A DNA stretch of 64,000 nucleotides from Trematomus loennbergii (GCA_012861695.1 JAAOOA010000198.1:434001-498000); one strand, 5' to 3'; shown: positions 27,563-39,452, numbered from the stretch's first letter. Numbers and translations: made by a program. The notes: generated by a model from the sequence alone, not told the origin.

Positions 27563-30500
27563 ATGAGTGACATAAAGCTGGGCTCTTTAAACATTAACGG
27601 TGCTCGGGGGGATGCAAAAAGAGCATCTTTATTTACTTTAGTAGAAAACAAGAGTTTAAATGTGACGTTTCTCCAGGAGACTCACAGCACTGCTGAGAAC
27701 GAGAGTGACTGGAGGAGGGAGTGGGGGGGGAGGGTTTCTTCAGCCATAAGTGCAGCAATAGTGGAGGGGTCGCAATTCTCTTTGCAAGGGGCTTTACACC
27801 CTTCTCCTGTACGGTCGATGAGGTCATCCCAGGACACTTGCTAAAAGTAAATGCTGAATTTGAAAAAGTTAAAATATGTTTTATAAATATTTATGCTCCC
27901 TGTGTGGGCGCAGAGAGGCTCTTTTTTTGAGAAACTGAAAGATACTCTTAGCACCTGTGATAGTGAGGAGTATCTGTTCCTGGGGGGGGACTTCAACTGC
28001 ACAGAGAACCCTGTGCTGGATAGGAACCACCAGGAGCCGCATGCTGCCTCAAAGAGTGCCTTAATGAGACTCACAGAAACCTTTGAGCTGTGTGATGTGT
28101 GGAGGCACTTCCACCCGGGCCAGCGGCAGTACACGTGGGTGCACTCTAGGGATAACCTGTTGTCTCTAGCTAGGCTGGACCGTGTCTATGTGTTTACCAT
28201 CACATTAATGTAAGCAGAAGCTGCTCCATCAGTCCAGTGGGAATCTCTGACCATTCCCTCGTACAGGTCTCACTTTTTATTAATCATGTTAAGTGTAATA
28301 GTGCGTATTGGCACTTTAATGCTTCTCTGTTGGCCGACAACCATTTTAAAAATGTTTTTAAGTTTTTTTGGGAAAACTACCGGTTATCTAAGAGTGAGTA
28401 CAATTCTCTTCAGCAGTGGTGGGATATAGGTAAAGTGAAAATCAAGCAGCTTTGCCAACAGTACACTTTCAATGTCACAAAGGACATGGCTAGATCTCTG
28501 AGAGCTCTGGAGAGAGAAGTGGTGGAGCTGCAGGGATTGGCAGACTCCACAGGAGAGCGAGAACATGAAGTTTTCAAAAGTAAAAACTCAGCTCTGTCTG
28601 ACCTGCTGGGGTTTTCTGCTCAGGGTGCTCTGGTCAGATCCCGGTTTCAGAACATCGTGAAAATGGATGCTCCCTCTCACTTTTTCTTTGGTCTGGAGCG
28701 TAAGAATGGTCAGAGGAGGCTGATGCACTCCCTGCGATCCAATGCGGGGCAGCTGCTTCAGGAGTCCGCCGACATTCGTCAGTGTGCTGTGGAGTTCTAC
28801 AAAGAGCTCTACAAAACAGAGTTCCAGGCCGAGCCAGAGGTGGCGCAGTCGTTCTATGAGGGCCTTCCTAACGTCCCTGAGGAGGACCATGCAGAGCTGG
28901 AGGCAGAGCTCTCTGCCCAGGAGCTGCAGGAGGCCCTGCAGAGCATGCAGAGTGGGAAGGCTCCTGGCATAGACGGCCTGCCTGCAGACTTCTATAAGGC
29001 TCTCTGGCCGGTTATAGGAGACGACCTGCTGAGTGTGCTCAGAGACAGTCTAAGTAACGGGAGGTTGCCTCTGAGTTGCAGGAGAGCTGTGCTCACTCTC
29101 CTCCCTAAGAAAGGAGACCTGCAGGAGATTAAGAACTGGCGTCCTGTGTCTCTACTCTGTACCGACTACAAGCTGCTTTCCAAAGTGTTAGCAACGAGGC
29201 TGAGAAAAGTGATGGAGCATGTCATTCACGTAGACCAGACATACTGTGTACCCAGCAGGTTGATAACTGACAACGTGACTCTAATTCGGGATGTTTTGGA
29301 CCTCTCCGGTTCATTGGGCTGTGAGCTTGGTCTGATTTCTCTAGACCAAGAAAAGGCTTTTGACCGAGTTGAGCACCAGTACTTGTGGCAGACGCTGGAA
29401 GCTTTTGGGTTCAGCTCTGGTCTCATAGCCAAGATCCAGGTCTTGTACAGGGACATTGAGAGTGTACTGAAGATAAACGGTAGTTTGTGTGCTCCTTTTG
29501 AAGCTCAGAGAGGAATCCGACAGGGCTGCTCTTTGTCCGGGATGCTCTACTCCCTGGCCATAGAGCCTTTTTTACACCGGTTAAGGTCAAAGTTACAGGG
29601 TTTCTCTTTTCCTGGCTGTAGGGATGTTTTTAAATTGTCTGCGTATGCGGATGACATAATGGTCTTTGTTAAAAAACAAGAGGATATCAATGTTTTAACT
29701 GAAACTGTGAGCAACTTTTGCAAATCTCATCTGCTCGAGTCAACTGGGGGAAAAGTGAGGCTTAGCAGTAGGAGAGGGCAGCATTGACAGCTTGTTGTTA
29801 CCTGGGGGCCTTGGTTGGAAAAGGGCAGGGTTAAAGTACCTGGGCATTTATCTTGGTGATGACACGTTTTGTTTGAAAACTGGGACGGGCTTATAGAGAA
29901 AGTGGAAGGCCGGTTAAAGAAGAAGTGGATCCTTCCCAAACTTTCTTTTAAAGGGCGTATCCTTATTTTAAACAACCTTGTTTCCTCCATGCTGGCTCAC
30001 CGGCTGGCATGCACCGACCCGCCCGTAAACCTGCTGTCCAGGGTGCAGGCTCTCATGGTGGACTTCTTCTGGGACCGCATGCACTGGGTCCCTCAGAGCG
30101 TCCTGTTCCTGCCAAAGGAAGAGGGGGGACATGGCCTGGTTCACCTGGCGAGCAGAGGGGCTGCTTTCAGGCTCCGGTTCGTCCAGAGGTTCCTGACTGG
30201 ACCTGCTGACCTGGTCTGGAGACCCGTAGCTCGGGCCTTACTGGAGCGCTGTGGTGGGCTGGGTCTGGCTGAGTCGCTGTTCCTAATGGACCTGAAAGGA
30301 TTACGCCTGAATAATCTCTCGGGTTTCTATGGAGGTCTCTTCAAGGTGTGGGGACTACTCAGAAAAGAGAGACCAGACTGCTGTGGCTCACTGTTCTGGC
30401 TCCTCAGAGAGCCGGTGGTCCGTGGATCTCGGTTTGTGTGTGGAGTAGGGCCTTCTCTACAACAGAGACTCTGTGAGGAGAGGATCCTCACGCTGGGCCA

Positions 30501-31430
30501 GGTGGTGGAGGTGTGTGGCCCCCGCCTAGACAACGCTGCAGGCCTGGCCTCACGTCTGAGCCTCAGGTCAGTCCGGGTGGTCAGCCTCCTGCTGCAGAGC
30601 TGGAAACAGCAGCTCAGCCAATCAGAGCTGGCACTGATCGCTGCTCACTGTAACGGACTGAAGTCTCCAAATGACAATGACTCTTTTCCAGAGATGCTAT
30701 GTTTTCCTGATCTCAGTTGTGAGGGTTTTTTGTTAAAGTTGAACAATGTTACCGATTTTAAGTTTAGCACCATGTCCAACAAAACCTTTATTATCTGGTG
30801 ACAAAGGTGCTGAATCAGAGCAGACTCCAGGAGCGAGTGGACACCCAGTGGAGAGCCCACCTGGGCCTGACGGAGGCTCAGAGGCCTGAGTGGAGAGCGC
30901 TCTACAAGCCTCCGCTGACTAAGAGGGGTGGGGACCTCCAGTGGAGGGTTCTCCACGCTGCGGTAGCGGTAATGCGTTTGTTCAGTGATCAACCCTACAG
31001 TGTCTGATGCCTGTCCTTTCTGTGAACAGAGGGAAACCATTTTTCATTGCTTTACAGAATGTGGTCGACTCTTTGTTTTCAGTTACTCGCTCAGATGTTG
31101 ATTTTGTTTAATGTGGTTTTTTCTAAGTCAATGTTCATTTTGGGTTGGAGGTACAGCCAGAAGCAAAAGTGCAAAAGTCAGCTTTTGAATTTTTTGTTGG
31201 GGCAGGCTAAAATGGCCATCTACCTCAGCAGGAGGAATAAAGTTGCGGAGTCATTGGATACCGATGCAGTTTTGATTTTCAAGCGGATGGTAAAAGCAAG
31301 ACTGAAAACGGACTACAGTTACTTTTGCTTAACCAAAAATGTGGGAGAATTTGAGGCCATGTGGTGTCTTAAAAATGCTTTGTGTTCTGTGGTGAATGAG
31401 GATCTTATTTTCAGTCGTTTTCTGAACTGA
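27563..31430 (+). pseudogene. Tx1-type LINE ORF2: endonuclease, reverse transcriptase, C-terminal zinc motif
   Basis: The endonuclease begins MSDIKLGSLNINGARG and includes FLQETHS, FINIYAP, LGGDFNC and GISDHSL. The reverse transcriptase (28237-29787) has SGKAPGIDGLPADFYKAL, NWRPVSLLCTDYKLLSKVLA, LISLDQEKAFDRVEHQYLW, RGIRQGCSLSGMLYSLAIEP and AYADDIMVF. The C-terminal region (29869-30801 and beyond) includes KKKWILPKLSFKGRILILNN and ends near 31060 with CPFCEQRETIFHCFTEC, a C-x2-C-x7-H-x4-C motif. Breaks occur at 27722-27729 (G run), 27912-27918 (T run), about 28190, 29740-29765 and about 30800. All catalytic motifs are still readable, so the copy is fairly young. Confidence 0.88.
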
Positions 31431-31500
31431 CAATGTGTGTCATTGTGTCTGTTTGGTTATTTGCTTTGTGAATAAAAGTGGTTTGAAAAATAAAAAAAAA

Positions 31501-31918
31501 ATCTCTCTCTCTCTCGCTCACAGAGGCTGTGTGCTCCTCCGTGACGATGACGGCTTGCGTTACAAAATAATAATAAACATATTTGTAAAGTGGGGGACAC
31601 AAACGGGATTTGAAAAGTGGGCGGGACATGTCCCCCTGTCCCCAGTGGAAATGACGCCATGCGTGTGTGTGCGTCAAGTGCAATAAATATATATGCAAGT
31701 TGCAACAACACACAGAGTAAAGCTCTGCCCCTCATGTAGTAAGTAGATAGAGTTTGCTATGATTGAAGTTTCGTTATGCATAGGGTAGATTCTTTTAATT
31801 ATATTTCCTTTTTTGTTTTGTGTATTTTTACATTTTGAATTTGCTTGGCGAGCAATTTTTAGAACATGCCCCGCGGGCGACTCACGTTGCCCCCGCGGGC
31901 ACCGGTTGGCTACCCTGC
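31501..31918 (-). mobile_element. hAT fragment, relative of the element at 42615
   Basis: GAGGCTGTGTGCTCCTCCGT, GACACAAACGGGATTT, GCAATAAATATATATGCAAG and GAAGTTTCGTTATGCATAGG occur inverted in the 42615-43874 element. The right edge GGTTGGCTACCCTG is an inverted CAGGGTAGCCAACC terminus. The following CTCTAGGT interrupts a BEL gag reading (LHYLE). The left half is missing, and a LINE poly-A ends directly beside it. Confidence 0.65.
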
Positions 31919-31924
31919 TCTAGG

Positions 31925-32700
31925 TAATGCAGGCAGTTACTTTCATCATCAGTTTTCCTTTCTACTCCTCTTTCAAATGCACGGATTGAAGGCTTCAAAC
32001 TGCAATGGGTCACCATCATAAACAGGAATGCCTCTTGGTGGTAAGGTGGAAGTAAGATGTTGTTGAGCCAGCATAGCAGTGATGTCATTTTGCCTCTGGA
32101 TTAAGTTATAGATGTCACCTGATTACCAGGTTGATTACAGGTGGTGTGATGTTAACATGTCCCTGCACATGTGTCTGTATATTTTGTCCGGGAATAGAGG
32201 TTTGGGCTTGATGAGGTGAGAATTCAGTTGAATGTGGATTGAATCAGGCTGTAGTTTTTGAAGTAAGAGTTCATCCCATCTGATGCTCCCAGAGGCGTTT
32301 CTTGATCCCATGCTGAGCACATTTATCCTGCATTGGCTGCTGCCAGTGGCGGACTGGCCATCGGGACGAATCCCGATGGGCCGGTACTATAGTGGGCCAG
32401 TCGGACGATGTGGGCCGGTCGGATAAGTCACTATCACCCCCCCCCCCGTTGACAATTTACTAGTGGTATTTACTTGCAGTACCGAGGTGGGCCGGCGGTT
32501 ACCGAAGCGGCCGGTCGAGAGTCCCGGGCTGATTTTTAGTCCCAGTCCGCCCCTGGCTGCTGCCAGTTCAGTTTGTACTTCCAATTGTTTCTTCTTTTGT
32601 TTTAACTGTTCTTCCTTTAGTTTTAACTGTTCCACTTGTTTCAGTTCCTGTTGTATGTTCAGTGCTGCAGCCCTTTCAATTTAAAAGCAGCCCTTTCTGC
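31925..32700 (-). pseudogene. BEL/Pao gag, N-terminal part, interrupted
   Basis: On the minus strand a coiled-coil-like start (EQLKLKEEQLKQKKKQLEVQ) is followed, across a 212-bp hAT, by segments ending NDITAMLAQQH, LPPRGIPVYDGDPLQFEAF and AFERGVERKTDDESNCLHYL. The PPR-IPVYDGDP...F...F motif is typical of BEL/Pao gag. Stops and frameshifts are present. The next gag part may be the fragment at 24085-24395. Confidence 0.7.
32344..32555. mobile_element. 212-bp non-autonomous hAT in BEL gag
   Basis: The ends are CAGTGGCGGACTGGCCATC and CCCAGTCCGCCCCTG inverted, with a perfect 8-bp duplication GCTGCTGC (32336-32343, 32556-32563). A C homopolymer lies near 32437-32447. It splits the BEL gag reading after LEVQTELAA. 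Confidence 0.92.
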
Positions 32701-33680
32701 CTGAGCTTTAATTCGAGCAGAGGATGTAGATGATGCATGTGATGAACCAGTTTTGTGTTTTGACTGAGGGTGTGATGCCTTTGAAAAGCATCAGGTCCAA
32801 TGTCATCTGAGCTGACACTTTGTTGTATGGCACTTCCACAATAGAGTGTGTGATTGACTGTCCACCTTCAGATAACCACACATTTACATCTTGTATGAAC
32901 CATCAAATATTGCATCTTTTGTTGCAGCCACTGCTTTTGCTTTTCCATTCTTCTTCAGGCAGTGGACAGTTGGTTAATGACTCATGATTTTCCTTAATTC
33001 ATCACACAACTTCATAAATTTAACCAGTTTTAACTGTATTTCCTTTGCATTTCCTTGGTGTTCATAAGCTCTTTAAGTCTTTCCATTAACTTCTTAACTT
33101 GTTTGTTTGAAGTTTCTTGCTTTTTGACAGTTTACAATGAACAATTCCAATCCTTTGGCAGTGTGTTAATCTTTTTTCTCTCAGATTGCAGTACAACAAT
33201 GCCATCTTGTGATGTGACGTCAGATTTCACAGACATGATTAATGTTCACTGTTCCTTTAAGTTTCGTTTTGTAGTTTGGTCCGTTAGCCGACCAGCTGTT
33301 TCAAACAGCTGTGGCTATATTGCAGCATTAAATCAAAGCCATTGTCCAATACAGCTTAATGTCTCCAATACAATCCAGTTTTTAATGCTGCATTAACGGC
33401 CGCTTTCCAAGCCTTGACTCTCGGCGCCTGCATTCGCCGTCTTGATGAGCGCAGGTGGGAAAAATCTTCAGCTGATTGTGGCGTGTTGTCCAGCTGATCC
33501 GGGATGACGGTGTCGGTTGTGCAATAATCCAATTGTTTGTCCGGTGAAAACGATCCTTAATCATTGTGATATGATTCTTCCTGTCCAGTTTCACTCGTAG
33601 AGTGCGATTCCACTTAATGTAATGGCAATTTAAATGTTCCACTGTCCGATAGCCTTTGCCATTACTTCACAGAAGGGTTA
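32700..33680. other. No gene recognised
   Basis: A TTTTCC- and TTCTT-rich stretch that may be the degraded 5' part of the BEL/Pao element to its left. A minus-strand reading near 33640-33480 (RVKLDRKNHITMIKDRFHR) is open, but I recognise no family. No LTR pair was found. Confidence 0.35.
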
Positions 33681-33683
33681 GAG

Positions 33684-34775
33684 CAGCGGTTTTCAAAGTG
33701 TGAGGCGCGCCTCCCTTGGGGGCGCCAGAGATCTTCAGGGAGGCGCAGCGTGAGAAAAAAATAACGAGAAACAGTGAAATCTAGCTGGTTAATTTCAGCT
33801 AACTTTATGCGAGCGAGCGGCAACATGCAGTGTGCGAAAAAGCACACGTCCGATCGTCCGGGACGTGTTATTATAATATCGGACAAATACATCTTTCCAT
33901 TGACGTGTCCGACAGACCAGTGACGTTTTTAGCCCATAAATGTTAGTTTCGGTTCTGCTTGTCGATTCCTAAGGAAATGCATCTCGCCGCTTTATGTACT
34001 GTCACGGGGCAGGCGGGACGTGTAGCACAGTGGCAGGGTTGGGAAGCAAAACTCGGTTCCGAGTAAGAACAAATAACAATTGTCCGGTCCCGGGAATAAT
34101 AAGTTGTGAGGACAGGAGGCGAGGCCGAGCCCCGCGGACCGCAGCTCTCTCTCTTCGCGCTGTCCTCACATCGCCGGACCCCCAGACTCGGAGGAGCACA
34201 GGGATGTCAGTATTGTTTATGAAGCAGGGTAAAGAAAGTACATTATTGAAATGAAAATACTATTTATTTACTTTTACAAACAGTGAGCAGCTGGGCAGCT
34301 GCAGCATGTGTATTGCAGGACATGTGTTGGACAGACAGAGTGTGTGGTTGGACTCTGTCTCACAGGCAGGTTGCAGTGTAACACCAGAGAAGACTGGGAC
34401 TCAGCACGATAGATTCAAACACACACAGAGACGAGACAAGAAGAGAGAAACAGTCGGAGTCATTTCAAATGGCGTGCTCAAAAAGAGGAAGGTAGACAGC
34501 GAAAACAGAGCATTTAATGACATGTTAAAGGGAGAATTTCCTGCATGGTGAAGACGCACTGCAAGCAGAATAAGACGTCCTGCAAATGTGTCAAGTGTGG
34601 GATGCTGTTTGTGGCAAATGCACTGCCAAGGTGCTGAATGTTTGCTACAAGTGTGTTTGAGTGTTTGTGAAGCGATGATCGATGTGTTCTAATTGGTTCT
34701 TTTTCTTCTTCTCTGATGTTTTGTGTTATTTGTATACATTCTGTGTTATCTTCTGTTCAATTATATAAAAAATAC
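33684..34775 (+). mobile_element. hAT-like repeat (CAGCGGTTTTCAAAG end), copy 1
   Basis: It starts CAGCGGTTTTCAAAGTGTGA, a Charlie-like hAT terminus, and is nearly identical over about 1.1 kb to the inverted copy at 54085-55174. Two short open stretches (81 and 86 codons) occur in both copies. One ends in MLKGEFPAW, after which another frame encodes a Cys-rich tail (KCVKC, CGKCTAK, NVCYKC). The far end was not identified; both copies lose similarity in an AT microsatellite at about 34770. Confidence 0.75.
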
Positions 34776-35129
34776 ATTATTATATTATATTATTGTCATG
34801 TTGTTGTTTTTTTATGAGTAGAAGGCTATCATATGCTATGTTCTGTGTGTGTCAGCCGTTAACCAGATAGAAAGAATAGATACACTTGTACAAGTCAGAA
34901 GAACCAGCGCAGAAGAAAACTAAATACAGTCAATCTAAACTTACATTAACAACTGGAAGGTCACATCCTGACATCCACTTCTCCGGAGCCTGGACCTTCA
35001 TCAATCATAGAAGAACCAGCGAAGCCAGAATAGATAACCCAAAAGCAGCAGCTCTGCGGCCGCAGAGACTGTCAAAACCGCCGCCGCCACCCCCACCGCC
35101 GTCGTTGAACCGAAACAGACTGGTTCCGA

Positions 35130-35440
35130 CTGCATGGAGGTTTGTTGTCTGGACATTGAGGCGGGTAAAGCTGTACAGCTAACTGTCGAAAAAAAGGAGA
35201 CCGCTAGATCGTCTGGGCAAAGAGAAAGGTACTTCAACGCAGAATGGTACAAAAACAGAGAGTGGTTAATTATTTGCAAAACCACTAAACGGGCCTTCTG
35301 TGAAATATGCAGATTTGCTGCTGTCAAACGGCTTGTAACTTTCTCAAAATGTGGAGATGATAGCTTTGTTAATATCGGAGTTAATAACTGGAAAAAGTGC
35401 CCAAGCCTGATTATGTTGTCCATGAAGACTTCATAGTATG
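35130..35440 (+). pseudogene. hAT N-terminus with TTF-type zinc finger
   Basis: The reading RYFNAEWYKNREWLIICKTT followed by KRAFCEICRFA and VNIGVNNWKKCP matches TTF-type zinc fingers at the start of hAT transposases (ZMYM6-like). It is preceded by a proline run (PPPPPPPP). The rest of the transposase is absent. Confidence 0.6.
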
Positions 35441-36049
35441 ACTGTCCTAAGACTGACGCAGAATCAATAACCCACTGATAAACTGCGATGTTAACAACCT
35501 CATGATAACCTCATGTTTTTAACTTAGGATCATAGGCTACCTGTGTTTAGTCTAGAAAAAGGTAAATGTGCATTTTATTATAAAGTTGTGTATATTTACA
35601 GACTGTTGCAAAACTAAGAAGCTTATAAACATCAGGTTTAAAACTAAAAGAGCTTTACAAAAAAGTAACACAATTAAAGATGTTTGGAGTTTTATTTGAG
35701 TTATTAATTTACATTTTTTGTCAAAGAGATGCTGATTTGAAACCGTTGTTACATACAGTTACGGCATTTCCTGTTTCTGCCGGAGAGAGGGGAGTTTGTC
35801 CCAAAGCTTGCCGCTGTCTCCCTCCATCTGACAGGAGGGAGCCTCATGTGTCACTCCACGGAGTTCACTCCGTCACGAGGGGGAGTGTGTAGGGCGTGGT
35901 TTGGGTTGGATTGGGCCATACACACGCACTTTTTTGGCCCCCCCACTTCTAAAATGAATCCGGCGCGCCTGTAATGGCATGTAATAGATTAGAACTTCAT
36001 GATCCTAAACTGCTGGGACATTTCCCTATAGCGAATACCTTTATATTTC

Positions 36050-37725
36050 TACTCTTCACTTACTTGTCAGCATAGGTTGGCATTGATGTACAGAGCCGAC
36101 AAAAAAAGACCTTGTTTATGGCATCATATTGAAGCCAACTCCATCGATCAAGCCAGTGTGACTGAAACTTTCTCTCCCTCTTCTTCTCATACTCCCTGTC
36201 ACTCTCCTTTAACTCCTCCGGTGACTTTCTTTTATTTGAAGATTGTTTTTTGCCCGGCGCTTGGCCAGTTACCGGTGGTTTTAAAAACATTTTGGCGAAT
36301 GGTTAGGTGGCGCGACAGTCTGTAGTAAAGGAGCGCGCTCCCGCTCACTGGTAACTGCTCGCGCTGCGCTCCGCAGCAAACAGCTGTTTGCTTTTCAACA
36401 GCAAACAACAACCGCCTCACGAAACGCTATGATTAGCGTTAATAAACAAAACAATTTAACAAAATTGCTTGTCAAAATACCAATACCACAGGACAATTTT
36501 TTTGTTGAAACCAATATTTTCATTGGCCCGAGCGGGCAAGTGGAAAGTAGGTTATGCTGGCCGGTAGGGGTGTAAAGGTTCACAAGCATTTCGGTTCGGT
36601 ACGTACCTCGGTTTTTAGGTCACGGTTCAGTACATTTTCGGTACAGCAGAAAAAATGATCACAAAACATAACATCTTTTTTTATTTTTTTTAATTATTAT
36701 TAAACTGTGAATAATGTATTCACTCAAATAAATAAAAAATATAATAAATAAACATTAAGGTGCAGCATTTCGATGATCTGAAATCATCTGTACTTGAACT
36801 GTACTGCACTAGTACTCCCCTAAGCAGCCAGCTTGACATTAGGACTTGCTTGTCATTGTATTTTCATGTTTTTTTTTAAAGAAAAATTAACTTGTCCACA
36901 TTGCTTGCCGAAAGGGCAGATCTGCTGGCACTAATGTCTCCTGCTGTGGAGAACACCCTCTCGCTAGGGACAGAGGTAGCAGATACAGCCAGGTAGCGCT
37001 TTGCTAACATGGCACATAAGGATATTTGGCGTTTGTAATAGCTGTAGCTCGGTCTGAACATTTTGCGAGTGGTGGAGGCTTAAATGCTAGTGGGAGTTGG
37101 GTTTGCACTTCAGTCATTTTTCTTTGGTACCGGTGATATTCACGTTCGGGTGATGCCTTTTCAAATATGTGTGCAAGTTTGATGTATTGCCAGCCGCGTA
37201 ACCAATGTTAGTTGAACAATGCCGACAAACAGCTTTGGTTCGGTCCACTGTCTTTGTCCGTCATCCTTGTACGTAACTGCGAAACCAAAATGTTCCCAAA
37301 CCGGAGACTTCAATGATGCTGGAGGATTTTCGAGCTCAACTTTATCTGCGTTCACCATTTCGCCAGTTCCTCAAATTACTGACTAAATTTGAACGCATCC
37401 CTGTGACCAGCTCTCATAGTATGCCTCTCGTCCAATGAAATGACTTGGTTGCTCTCTGACGCGTTGAACCCAATGGGAGAAAATTACACTGAATGCTACG
37501 ACGCAGCACCTGAGATTACTTCCAAAAAGTTGTTCACGTTCTCAATTTTTCACGTTTAACGTTATATTCGTTCGGTACACTTCGGTACACTTCGGTACAC
37601 ACGTGTACCGAACCGAAGGGCCCATACCGAATAATTTCGGTACGAATACGTATACCGTTACACCCCTACTGGCCGGAGTGTCTAAATAGTGCTTCCGGGC
37701 CAGCGGGCCATTTATAATGTCGAGC
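36050..37725 (-). mobile_element. hAT element (CAGGGCTCGACATT end), 3'-truncated, host of another hAT
   Basis: Read on the minus strand, the element starts at 37725 with CAGGGCTCGACATTATAAAT and GGCCCGCTGGCCCGG. Once the inserted hAT at 36565-37668 is removed, it continues to an ATG at 36290 and encodes KRERKFQSHWLDRWSWLQYD then VFFCRLCTSMP. This is the BED/TTF-like N-terminus of ZNF862-related hAT transposases. Coding ends near 36060. Confidence 0.7.
36565..37668 (-). mobile_element. hAT element (TAGGGGTGTAA family), 1104 bp, internally deleted
   Basis: The termini TAGGGGTGTAAAGGTTC and CCGTTACACCCCTA are flanked by a perfect 8-bp duplication CTGGCCGG (36557-36564, 37669-37676). On the minus strand it keeps both ends of the transposase gene: a BED-finger start (SPVWEHFGFAVTYKDDGQ, about 37310-37250) and the C-terminal dimerisation segment (AKRYLAVSATSVPSERVFST then AGDISASRSALSASNVDKLI, about 37010-36880). 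The catalytic middle is deleted. Same family as 20012-21033. Confidence 0.93.
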
Positions 37726-37921
37726 CCTGTATATCATATGAAAAGCTGAGAGTCCACAGATTCTATTGGTATACGTTTCATCCCTGTGCGATCAAAACTC
37801 ACTGTTCAATAAAAGAACATTTTACCTTGAAAATCAATGCATTCTAATAGCGGGTCAATTTGACCCGATGGCGGTTTTAGGTATACAAAAACCTCTGGCG
37901 GTTCTAGTGTTAATTGCACAG

Positions 37922-37991
37922 CCCTACCGCATGGTGGCCCAGCAAAATAAAGTCTTGGGACTTTATTTTGCTGGGCCACCATGCGGTAGGG
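37922..37991. repeat. 33-bp perfect hairpin with 4-nt loop
   Basis: The left arm (37922-37954) starts CCCTACCGCATGGTGGCC. The right arm (37959-37991) ends GGCCACCATGCGGTAGGG. The arms are exact reverse complements, separated by TTGG. No similar arms were seen elsewhere in the window. It may be a snap-back duplication or a foldback centre of a degraded element. Confidence 0.95.
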
Positions 37992-38059
37992 AAGATTCTG
38001 CTCTCCCCGACGGGAGTCTGCTCTTCTAGCGGCAGCTCGCGATTGACGTGTAGGAGACC

Positions 38060-38210
38060 CCTGAATTAAAGTATCAAGTCACCTAAAGTCAGAAGGCTCA
38101 AGTCCAAGTAAAGTCCCGAGTCATTGGTGTTCAAGTCCAAGTCGAGTCGCAAGTGTTTTGTGATTTTGTCAAGTCAAGTCATGTGACTCGAGTCCACACC
38201 TCTGGTTGTC
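38060..38210 (-). mobile_element. MITE terminus (AGGTGTGGACTCGAGTC)
   Basis: On the minus strand the fragment begins AGAGGTGTGGACTCGAGTCA and carries repeated GACTTG/GACTTT pentamer-like motifs, a pattern common at ends of fish non-autonomous DNA elements. Only one end is recognised. Confidence 0.5.
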
Positions 38211-38412
38211 AATCGTGATGTTTTTCATGTATAACTCCTGAATAAACCACCCACAAAATATCAAATAAATCAAATAAGCTTAACCTTTACCTACTGGAAA
38301 AAAATACATTAACACACCATTAATTATAATTCAATATCTAAAACAGGCTATTCTGCATAATGAGAACTTTTCTGAGCATGGGCAAAATAGCTTCAGATAT
38401 CAGAACACTTAT

Positions 38413-38592
<180 letters not shown>

Positions 38593-38746
38593 CACACACA
38601 ATTGTGGGGATGAGGGGAGGGGGGTTTAGGGCATTTTACAGCCAGGGGGATTAAAGACTGGAGGAAACAGGGAGGAGGTTGAATCTTATTAGTTTTAATC
38701 CAAAAACAGACAGACACCCCCCCTACACTAGCAGTAGCAGTAACCG

Positions 38747-38748
<2 letters not shown>

Positions 38749-38800
<52 letters not shown>
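38749..38800 (+). repeat. (AC)n microsatellite
   Basis: A shorter, uninterrupted CA array about 150 bp right of the previous one. Confidence 0.97.
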
Positions 38801-38803
<3 letters not shown>

Positions 38804-38899
38804 AGATTAACCCTTTCAGTCAGATGAATGCAGGCCACCATTTGTTGGTTTTATTTCAGATTCACATGATGCTCCCCCCACAACCCCCCACGGCCCCCA

Positions 38900-39061
38900 G
38901 AGATCCCCTGCCGTGGTGTCTGCCCATGTTTAGCCTCTGCCTTGCCCCCGGGCCATCTGCCCTCGTCACTACCTCCCTGCTCAGTTGCCAATAAAGGTAT
39001 TTTATTCGAAGGAACAGTCTTCTGCATTTGGATCCTTTGTACTCTGCTCTCACGCCCTGAC
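38900..39061 (+). mobile_element. Probable LTR fragment (Gypsy-like)
   Basis: GTTGCCAATAAAGG (polyadenylation-type signal), TTCTGCATTTGGATCC and a terminal CCCTGACA follow the R-U5 layout of fish Ty3/Gypsy LTRs. The left end and internal region are not recognisable. Confidence 0.4.
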
Positions 39062-39452
39062 AGTTACAGCTAGAAACCAAATCCAACATCCACTTAAATA
39101 CAACTGATTCAAATCAGTAGAGAGAAGTTAATAACTGCTGGATAATTTCAGTTATTCACTGAGAGTCATGGAGTAAACACGAGCAGACAGGGGGGGGGGG
39201 GGAGAATCAACATGTGATGATGGTCAGCAATAACGTCTTCACTTGGTTCACTACCAGATCAGACAGTGACTGGTGGGGGGGTCACGATGTGATTTTGCTG
39301 CTGCAGGGCCTGCGCCCTCAGCGGGATCAGATAATCCCTGCTACCCTAATCCTGAGCAGGGAGGGGGGGCACCATCCACACCACCCTCCTATCCGCTGAA
39401 TGTTGGAGATGCAGTGAGGGGAACCTGAATCTTTCTGTCACACTCACTTTAA

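Larger units (their letters stand above)
25330..31500 (+). mobile_element. Tx1-type (L1 clade) LINE, near full length
   Basis: It has two ORFs in the order CCHC-containing ORF1 (25452-27482) and APE endonuclease-RT ORF2 (27563-31430), then GTGAATAAAAG and a poly-A tail at about 31485-31500. ORF1 with a zinc knuckle and the SLDQEKAFDRV/YADDI reverse transcriptase place it near Xenopus Tx1-type L1 elements. A Harbinger-derived insertion interrupts ORF1. Single-base frameshifts occur in G and T runs. The 5' limit is uncertain. Confidence 0.85.

Noticed and set aside
25239..31515. Target duplication of the Tx1 LINE formed by GA/TC runs
   Set aside because: The left run is GA and the right run TC on the same strand, so they are not direct repeats.
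22329..31926. One 9.6-kb hAT with ends at 22329 and 31918
   Set aside because: TCTAGG occurs at both flanks, but the left flank is repeat B and the right flank is BEL gag, and the termini are not inverted copies of each other.
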